In this document: piece after piece, positions 58,564-64,000 of the stretch
Layout: every line of letters begins with the position of its first letter
Numbering within the stretch: position 1 is the first letter of the stretch
NCBI RefSeq assembly: GCF_022698165.1
Contig: NZ_JALDAY010000012.1
Span: 62,001-126,000 of the forward strand
DNA length: 64,000 nt
Direction of reading: 5' to 3'
Origin: Streptomyces cylindrosporus
GTDB taxonomy: Bacteria; Actinomycetota; Actinomycetes; Streptomycetales; Streptomycetaceae
Made by a program: the position numbers and the translations under genes
The notes under the pieces: generated by a model
The model's input: only the letters and a program-made list of their open reading frames with translations
The model's database searches: none
What the model was told of the DNA's origin: nothing

Positions 58564-59523
58564 CTACTTGACCAGCCCCTCCGCCTTCATCCACTCCAAC
58601 GCCACCTGATGCGGATCCTCCCCGTCCACGTCCACCTTCGCGTTCAGCGACTGCGCCACCGTGTTGTTCAGCTTCCTCGTCACCGGCGCCAGCACCTCCG
58701 CGATCGCCGGCCACTTCTTCAGGGTCTTCGTGTTGATCTCCGGTGCCGCGTTGTAGTTGGGGAAGAACTTCTTGTCGTCCTGCATCACCGCGAGGTTCAT
58801 GGACTTGATGCGGCCGTCGGTCGTGAAGACCTCGCCGTAGGTGCAACTGCCCTTCTTCACCTGGGTGTAGATGATCCCGGTGTCCATCTGCGTGATGTTC
58901 TTCGCCGGCACCTTCATGCCGTACGCCTTCTCCATACCCGGCAGCCCGTCCGCGCGGTTGGCGAACTCGCTCTCCACGCACAGCGTCACCGCGCCGGGGT
59001 TCTTCTTCGACAGCGCGGCCACGTCCGAGAGCGTCTTCGTGCCGTACTTCTTGGAGTTGGACTGGTTCATGGCGAGGGCGTAGGTGTTGTTGAGGGCCGA
59101 GGGGGGCAGCCAGGTCAGGCCGTTCTTGAGGTCCGCGTCCCGTACCGCCTCCCACTGCTTCTGCGGGTCGGTGATCGGGTCGCTGTTGCCGAGGTACGTG
59201 ATCCAGGCCGTGCCCGTGTACTCGTACATGCCGTCCGCGTCACCGGACTTGACGGCCTCGCGTGCGCCGATGGAGCCCTGGATGCCGGTGCGGTCGAGGA
59301 CGTCCGCGCCGGCCGCCTGGAAGGCGATGCCCATCATCGCGCCGAGGATGAGCTGTTCCGTGAACTCCTTGGAGGTGACGGTGAGATGGGCGCCCTTGAG
59401 GGGCTCGCCCTTGCCGACCGTGCCCGGTTGAACGTCGTCGACCATGGGGGAGCCGCTCTGCAGGCCGCAGGCGGAGGCCAGCAGCAGGGCCGTCCCGGCC
59501 GTCAGGAGGCGTCCGTGTCTCAT
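58564..59523 (-). CDS. glycine betaine/choline-type substrate-binding lipoprotein
   Basis: A 319-residue OpuAC/ProX-type binding protein: lipobox LLASAC with Cys19, then TVTSKEFTEQLILG and an ADGMYEYTGTAW block typical of osmoprotectant-binding proteins. It ends the four-gene importer operon and overlaps the upstream permease by 4 nt (ATGA, 59520-59523). The ligand is a quaternary ammonium compound by family; glycine betaine, carnitine or choline cannot be separated by eye. Confidence 0.92.
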   Translation of the reverse strand: MRHGRLLTAGTALLLASACGLQSGSPMVDDVQPGTVGKGEPLKGAHLTVTSKEFTEQLILGAMMGIAFQAAGADVLDRTGIQGSIGAREAVKSGDADGMYEYTGTAWITYLGNSDPITDPQKQWEAVRDADLKNGLTWLPPSALNNTYALAMNQSNSKKYGTKTLSDVAALSKKNPGAVTLCVESEFANRADGLPGMEKAYGMKVPAKNITQMDTGIIYTQVKKGSCTYGEVFTTDGRIKSMNLAVMQDDKKFFPNYNAAPEINTKTLKKWPAIAEVLAPVTRKLNNTVAQSLNAKVDVDGEDPHQVALEWMKAEGLVK

Positions 59524-60377
59524 GTCCTCACCTCCAGACCCCGCGGGCGCAACAGGAGTTCGGCGAGCGAGGCCAGCCAGTCCACCAGCAGGGCGAGGAC
59601 GACCGTGAGGATCGAGCCCAGCATCAGCACCGGCATGCGCTGCGTGGTGATGCCGGTCGTGATCAGGACGCCCAGGCCGCCGCCCCCGCCGAAGGTCGCG
59701 AGCGTGGCCGTACCGACGTTGAGGACGAGCGCGGTGCGGACGCCGGCGAGGATCAGGGGGACGGCGAGGGGGAGTTCCACCTTGCCCAGGACGCCCAGGG
59801 GGGACATGCCGATGCCGCGGGCCGCCTCCAGGAGGGTCGGGTCGTTCGCCTTCAGGCCCGCGACGGTGTTGGACAGGACCGGCAGGACGGCGTAGGCGAT
59901 GATGCCGATCAGGGCCGCCTTCGTGCCGGTGCCGAGCCAGATCACCAGCAGGGCGAGGAGGCCGATCGCGGGGGTCGCCTGGCCCATGTTGGCGAACGCC
60001 ATCGCCACCGGGGTCGCCTTCCGGAACGCCTTGCGGGTCAGCAGGACGCCCAGCGGGATCGCGATGATCAGCACGAAGAAGGTCGAGATCGCGGTCAGCT
60101 CGATGTGCTGCCACAGGGCCTTGGAGACCTGGCCGCCGGAGAGGGCGTTCTCGGAGATCGAGTCGAGGGTGGCCTGCTCGAACCACAGCCAGGTCGCGAG
60201 CAGCACGGCGACGAGGACCGCGGGCAGGAACGTCAGCTTCTGCCAGGTGATGCGCCGGGCCGTGCGCTGCGGGGGCGGCGGCGGAGCCTCCTGCTCGGCC
60301 TCGCCCTCGTCGCGGAAGGCGAGGCCCTTGACGTCGTGCTCGCCGTCGGGCCGCTGCTGATCCGCGGGGCTCGTCAC
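59520..60377 (-). CDS. betaine/choline ABC permease, second
   Basis: A 285-residue OpuAB-type permease. A Pro/Glu/Gln-rich cytoplasmic N-terminus is followed by membrane segments, with the family stretches GQATPAIGLLALLVIWLG, LLEAARGIGMSPLGVL and LVLNVGTATLATFGGGGGLG. GTG 60377 overlaps the ATPase stop (GTGA). It pairs with the other permease as a heterodimer, as in OpuC-type importers. The extension to 60698 in the same frame is a shadow of the ATPase gene. Confidence 0.92.
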   Translation of the reverse strand: MTSPADQQRPDGEHDVKGLAFRDEGEAEQEAPPPPPQRTARRITWQKLTFLPAVLVAVLLATWLWFEQATLDSISENALSGGQVSKALWQHIELTAISTFFVLIIAIPLGVLLTRKAFRKATPVAMAFANMGQATPAIGLLALLVIWLGTGTKAALIGIIAYAVLPVLSNTVAGLKANDPTLLEAARGIGMSPLGVLGKVELPLAVPLILAGVRTALVLNVGTATLATFGGGGGLGVLITTGITTQRMPVLMLGSILTVVLALLVDWLASLAELLLRPRGLEVRT

Positions 60378-61618
60378 GCCTTCGCCTCCCCGCCGTCGCC
60401 CTCCTGCTCGGCGTGCGTCTGGGCGGCCCGCGCCTCCTCCAGCTCGTGCTGGTGCTCCATGGCCTCCAGCCGGTCGGCCTCCAGGAGTTCGTGCACCGAG
60501 TTCATGAGCGTCTCCATGTCGACGACACCCTCGTACTCGCCGCGCCGCCCGGTCACCGCGACCCGCCCGGCGTTGTCGGTGAGCACCGCCTCCAGGGCGT
60601 CGCGCAGGGTCGCGTCCCTGGTCACGGTGTCGTGCACGAGGGTGCCCGCGCGGGCGAGCGAGCCGCGGGCCCGCATCAGGTCGCCGCGTCTGAGCCACTT
60701 GTAGGGGCGGCGGCGCTTGTCGAGCAGCAGGATCTCGTTCGTACCGCTGCCGCGGAGCTTGTTGAAGATCTCCTGGAGCGGGTCGTCGACGGTCACGGTC
60801 GGGTAGTCGGTGATCTCCACGTCCCGTACCCGGGAGAGGTTCAGCCGCTTCAGCGCCGCGCCCGCGCCGACGAAACCGGACACGAAGTCGTCGGCCGGGT
60901 TGGTGAGGATCGCCTCGGGGGTGTCGAACTGGGCGATGTGCGAGCGTTCGCGCAGTACGGCGATCCGGTCGCCGAGCTTGATCGCCTCGTCGAAGTCGTG
61001 GGTGACGAACACGATCGTCTTGTGCAGCTCGTGCTGCAGCCTGATCAGCTCGTCCTGGAGGTGGTCACGGGTGATCGGGTCGACCGCGCCGAAGGGCTCG
61101 TCCATGAGCAGGACCGGGGGATCGGCGGCGAGCGCCCGCGCCACGCCGACCCGCTGCTGCTGACCGCCGGACAGCTGGCGCGGATAGCGGCCGTGGAACT
61201 CGCCGGGGTCGAGGCCGACCAGGTCGAGCAGCTCCTCGACCCGGTTCTTGATACGGGACTTGGACCAGCCGACCATTTTGGGGACGAGGGCGATGTTCTG
61301 GGCGACCGTCATGTGCGGGAACAGGCCGGCCGACTGGATGGCGTAACCCACCTTGCGGCGCAGCTTCACCGGGTCCATGTCGGTGACGTCCTCGCCGCCG
61401 ATGCGGATCCGGCCGCCGGTCGGCTCGATCAGCCGGTTGATCATCTTGAGCGTCGTGGACTTCCCGCAGCCGGACGGGCCGACGAAGATGACGATCTCGC
61501 CCGCCTTGATCTCCATGTTGACGTTGTCCACGGAGGGGTTGGGGTTGCCCGGATAGCGCTTGGTCAGGTTCTCCAGCTCGATCGTGGCGCCCGTCGCGGT
61601 GCCGGCGGTCTCAGGCAC
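60374..61618 (-). CDS. betaine/choline ABC ATPase with CBS domains
   Basis: A 414-residue OpuAA/ProV-type ATPase with Walker A GPSGCGKST, signature LSGGQQQR, Walker B LLMDEP and switch VTHD. The C-terminal tandem CBS region (about 285-385) in OpuA-type transporters senses ionic strength. A Glu/Ala/Gln-rich tail follows. GTG 61618 starts 8 nt inside the upstream permease 3' end. It energises both permeases. Confidence 0.94.
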   Translation of the reverse strand: MPETAGTATGATIELENLTKRYPGNPNPSVDNVNMEIKAGEIVIFVGPSGCGKSTTLKMINRLIEPTGGRIRIGGEDVTDMDPVKLRRKVGYAIQSAGLFPHMTVAQNIALVPKMVGWSKSRIKNRVEELLDLVGLDPGEFHGRYPRQLSGGQQQRVGVARALAADPPVLLMDEPFGAVDPITRDHLQDELIRLQHELHKTIVFVTHDFDEAIKLGDRIAVLRERSHIAQFDTPEAILTNPADDFVSGFVGAGAALKRLNLSRVRDVEITDYPTVTVDDPLQEIFNKLRGSGTNEILLLDKRRRPYKWLRRGDLMRARGSLARAGTLVHDTVTRDATLRDALEAVLTDNAGRVAVTGRRGEYEGVVDMETLMNSVHELLEADRLEAMEHQHELEEARAAQTHAEQEGDGGEAKA

Positions 61619-62258
61619 GGATCCCCCTCGGAATGGTCAGCCGTCCGATCAGGACGTACGCGGCGTCGAAGAGCAGGGCCAGCACGATGATCCCGAGCGT
61701 GCCCGCGAGGACCTGGTTGAGCGCGTTCTTGCTGCCCAGGGAGCCGATGCCGCGGAAGATCTCGTTGCCGAGGCCGGGGCCGGAGGCGTACGCGGCGATC
61801 GCGGCGATGCCCATCAGCATCTGCGTCGAGACCCGGATCCCGGTCAGGATCGGCGGCCAGGCCAGCGGCAGCTCGACCCGCAGCAGCCGCGCGGGGCGGG
61901 ACATGCCGATGCCCTTCGCCGCGTCCACCAGTGAGGGGTCCACCCCGCGCAGCCCGACGATCGCGTTGCGCACGATCGGCAGCAGCCCGTACAGGGTCAG
62001 CGCGATCACCGTGGGCGGCACGCCCAGGCCGACGATCGGGATGAGCAGACCGATCATGGCGAGCGAGGGGATGGTCAGAATGGTCGAGGTGGCCATGGTG
62101 GCCAGGTTCCCGGCCCACGCGGTGCGGTAGGTGACGACACCGATCAACACGCCCAGCAAGGTGGCGACGACCATGCACTGGAAGACGGCGCTCGCGTGCT
62201 GATAGGCGTCCGTGAGCAACTGCTGGTGCCGGTTGCCCAGGTACTCCCAGAAATTCAC
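61611..62258 (-). CDS. betaine/choline ABC permease, first
   Basis: A 215-residue OpuAB/YehY-type permease with five to six membrane segments and the IPSLAMIGLLIPIVGLG and VDAAKGIGMSRPARLLRVELP motifs. The GTG at 62258 is the first gene of the importer operon, 20 nt after the AsnC regulator stop, so the operon may be transcribed together with the regulator. Its 3' end overlaps the ATPase start by 8 nt. Confidence 0.92.
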   Translation of the reverse strand: MNFWEYLGNRHQQLLTDAYQHASAVFQCMVVATLLGVLIGVVTYRTAWAGNLATMATSTILTIPSLAMIGLLIPIVGLGVPPTVIALTLYGLLPIVRNAIVGLRGVDPSLVDAAKGIGMSRPARLLRVELPLAWPPILTGIRVSTQMLMGIAAIAAYASGPGLGNEIFRGIGSLGSKNALNQVLAGTLGIIVLALLFDAAYVLIGRLTIPRGIRA

Positions 62259-62278
62259 GCGCGCTCACCCCAGGTCGA

Positions 62279-62758
62279 CTACGTCCTCTCGTCGTCCTCG
62301 GCCGCCTGCTCCACCAGCGGGATGATCCGCAGCGGAACGGGGTTCTCCATCACGATCGCGGTGGCGGCCCGGACAATGCCATCAAAACCGACAACCCGGT
62401 CGATGACCCGCTGGAGATCGGCGTTGGAGCGGGCCACCAGGCGGCACAGCATGTCGCCGCTGCCGGTGGTGGTGTGCAGCTCCAGCACCTCCGGCACGGT
62501 CGCCAAGTGGGCCCGTACGTCCGGGCCTTGGCCCTGCCGGATCTGGAGGGTGGCGAACGCGGTGACGGGGTATCCGAGCGCCGCCGGATCCACCTGCGGC
62601 CCGAATCCCCGGATGACGCCATTCGACTGAAGCCGGTCGAGCCGCGCCTGCACGGTGCCCCGGGCGACCCCCAGCCGCCGGGACATCTCCAGCACCCCGA
62701 TCCGCGGCTCCCGCGCCAGCAGCACGATGATCCGGCCGTCCAGCTGGTCGATCCCCAC
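62279..62758 (-). CDS. hpdA: AsnC/Lrp-family regulator, likely HpdA-like
   Basis: A 159-residue Lrp/AsnC protein: helix-turn-helix LDGRIIVLLAREPRIGVLEMSRRLGVARGTVQARLDRL and a C-terminal RAM ligand domain (TGSGDMLCRLVARSNADLQRVID). It is divergent from hppD across 127 bp. In S. coelicolor the AsnC-type HpdA encoded beside hppD is known to activate hppD and repress itself; the same arrangement here supports that identity, though the symbol is assigned from memory and position. The GTG start is at 62758. The betaine importer follows 20 nt downstream. Confidence 0.88.
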   Translation of the reverse strand: MGIDQLDGRIIVLLAREPRIGVLEMSRRLGVARGTVQARLDRLQSNGVIRGFGPQVDPAALGYPVTAFATLQIRQGQGPDVRAHLATVPEVLELHTTTGSGDMLCRLVARSNADLQRVIDRVVGFDGIVRAATAIVMENPVPLRIIPLVEQAAEDDERT

Positions 62759-62840
62759 AGCAGCCTCCCGAGCCGATGGTCATCCTGTACAGGGAACCCG
62801 TAAATCCGCGCCTGCCGCTGAACAAGTTGTCCAGCTAATA

Positions 62841-62854
62841 CGCAAACTATTGCG
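62841..62854. promoter_or_regulatory. AsnC-type dyad in the hppD/hpdA spacer
   Basis: Perfect arms CGCAA (62841-62845) and TTGCG (62850-62854) around ACTA, in the AT-richest part of the 127-bp divergent spacer, with a smaller ACAA-G-TTGT dyad at 62822-62830. Lrp/AsnC proteins favour such short AT-centred dyads, so this is the likely HpdA site. Confidence 0.5.
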
Positions 62855-62885
62855 CATCTTGCCGCTCCAGGCTCAGGCTTCCGCT

Positions 62886-64000
62886 ATGACGCAGACCACA
62901 CACCACACTCCCGACACCGCCCGGCAGGCCGACCCCTTCCCGGTCAAGGGAATGGACGCGGTCGTCTTCGCCGTGGGCAACGCCAAGCAGGCGGCGCACT
63001 ACTACTCCACCGCCTTCGGCATGCAGCTGGTCGCCTACTCCGGACCGGAGAACGGCAGCCGCGAGACCGCGAGCTACGTCCTGGAGAACGGCTCCGCCCG
63101 CTTCGTCTTCACCTCGGTCGTCAAGCCCGCCACCACCTGGGGCCACTTCCTCGCCCAGCACGTGGCCGAGCACGGCGACGGCGTGATCGACCTCGCCATC
63201 GAGGTCCCGGACGCCCGCGCCGCGTACGCCTACGCCCTCGAACACGGCGCCCGGTCGGTCGCGGAGCCGTACGAACTCAAGGACGACCACGGCACCGTCG
63301 TACTCGCGGCGATCGCCACCTACGGCGAGACCCGCCACACGCTCGTCGAGCGCACCGACTACGAAGGCCCCTACCTCCCCGGCTTCGTCGCCGCGGCCCC
63401 GATCGTCGAGCCGCCCGCCCACCGCACCTTCCAGGCCATCGACCACTGCGTCGGCAACGTCGAGCTCGGCCGCATGAACGAGTGGGTCGGCTTCTACAAC
63501 AAGGTCATGGGCTTCACGAACATGAAGGAGTTCGTGGGCGACGACATCGCCACCGAGTACAGCGCGCTGATGTCGAAGGTGGTCGCCGACGGCACGCTCA
63601 AGGTCAAGTTCCCGATCAACGAGCCCGCCATCGCCAAGAAGAAGTCCCAGATCGACGAGTACCTGGAGTTCTACGGCGGCGCCGGCGTCCAGCACATCGC
63701 GCTCAACACGGGCGACATCGTGCAGACGGTACGGACCATGCGGGCGGCCGGCGTGGAGTTCCTCAACACCCCGGACTCGTACTACGACACCCTCGGCGAG
63801 TGGGTCGGCGACACCCGCGTGCCGCTCGACACCCTACGCGAGCTGAAGATCCTCGCCGACCGCGACGAGGACGGCTATCTGCTGCAGATCTTCACCAAGC
63901 CGGTCCAGGACCGTCCGACGGTCTTCTTCGAGATCATCGAGCGGCACGGCTCCATGGGCTTCGGAAAGGGCAACTTCAAGGCCCTGTTCGAGGCGATCGA
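62886..64000 (+). CDS. hppD: 4-hydroxyphenylpyruvate dioxygenase (3' end beyond window)
   Basis: This non-haem iron enzyme converts 4-hydroxyphenylpyruvate to homogentisate in tyrosine catabolism. The open frame runs from ATG 62886 to the window end, 371 codons, missing only about ten residues of the usual length. The iron ligands His187 (in IDHCVGNV), His270 (VQHIALN) and Glu349 (FFEIIERHG) carry the same numbers as in the S. avermitilis enzyme. Two vicinal-oxygen-chelate domains are present. The homogentisate is also the precursor of brown ochronotic pigment. It is divergent from the AsnC-type regulator. Confidence 0.96.
   Translation, partial: MTQTTHHTPDTARQADPFPVKGMDAVVFAVGNAKQAAHYYSTAFGMQLVAYSGPENGSRETASYVLENGSARFVFTSVVKPATTWGHFLAQHVAEHGDGVIDLAIEVPDARAAYAYALEHGARSVAEPYELKDDHGTVVLAAIATYGETRHTLVERTDYEGPYLPGFVAAAPIVEPPAHRTFQAIDHCVGNVELGRMNEWVGFYNKVMGFTNMKEFVGDDIATEYSALMSKVVADGTLKVKFPINEPAIAKKKSQIDEYLEFYGGAGVQHIALNTGDIVQTVRTMRAAGVEFLNTPDSYYDTLGEWVGDTRVPLDTLRELKILADRDEDGYLLQIFTKPVQDRPTVFFEIIERHGSMGFGKGNFKALFEAI

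Overview
The window is very GC-rich, with short intergenic gaps, many GTG starts and many 4-nt ATGA/GTGA gene overlaps. Its gene content (ftsEX-smpB-ssrA, matAB, narK-nnaR, sigU-rsuA, hupA-murA, hppD) is that of a Streptomyces chromosomal core region and resembles, from memory, the S. coelicolor segment running from ftsE down to hppD. There are no rRNA genes, no CRISPR array, no integrase and no intact mobile element. All calls are by eye from translated sequence.

Layout. 1-4.7 kb: ftsE, ftsX, a secreted S41 protease with a TTA codon, smpB and the tmRNA gene ssrA with its terminator, then a decayed esterase. 4.6-14 kb (minus strand): an alpha-xyloside uptake and hydrolysis operon (binding protein, two permeases, YicI-type GH31 alpha-xylosidase, LacI regulator, secreted GH3 beta-glucosidase) behind two perfect palindromic operators. 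14-16.5 kb: divergent MFS exporter and LysR regulator. 16.6-21 kb: matA, matB and an acyltransferase, a coupled operon for a poly-N-acetylglucosamine-type surface polymer. 21-25 kb: nitrate transporter narK with a candidate GlnR box, nnaR, a DUF1772 protein and a CGNR zinc-finger protein. 25.5-32 kb: sigma factor sigU with its zinc anti-sigma factor, a HelD-like helicase with a large low-complexity insert, NAD-malic enzyme and hupA. 32-35 kb: murA (convergent), YqgE-family and DUF3039 proteins.

34.8-39.8 kb: an amino-sugar ABC importer with a cytoplasmic GH20 hexosaminidase, preceded by a DasR-like box directly abutting a good promoter. 39.9-45.4 kb: a three-subunit molybdenum-hydroxylase operon. 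Its iron-sulfur subunit carries an extra disordered N-terminus of about 555 residues, and its molybdopterin subunit lacks the catalytic Glu motif. I regard this as the strongest candidate for something undescribed. 45.4-50.2 kb: small accessory genes (P-loop kinase, tandem SUKH-4 protein, acetyltransferase with an apparent CTG start), tRNA-Cys, an MFS exporter and a ribbon-helix-helix/Doc toxin-antitoxin pair whose toxin has Arg in place of the catalytic His.

50.3-57.7 kb: SF2 helicase, IclR regulator, PucR regulator divergent from an acetyltransferase and N-succinylamino-acid racemase pair (likely D-to-L amino acid conversion), and a secreted Lon-like protease. 57.7-62.3 kb (minus): a small coupled ORF with an ArsR regulator under an exactly symmetric nested operator, then a four-gene betaine/choline-type ABC importer. 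62.3-64 kb: an AsnC/Lrp regulator divergent from hppD (tyrosine catabolism), which runs off the end of the window.
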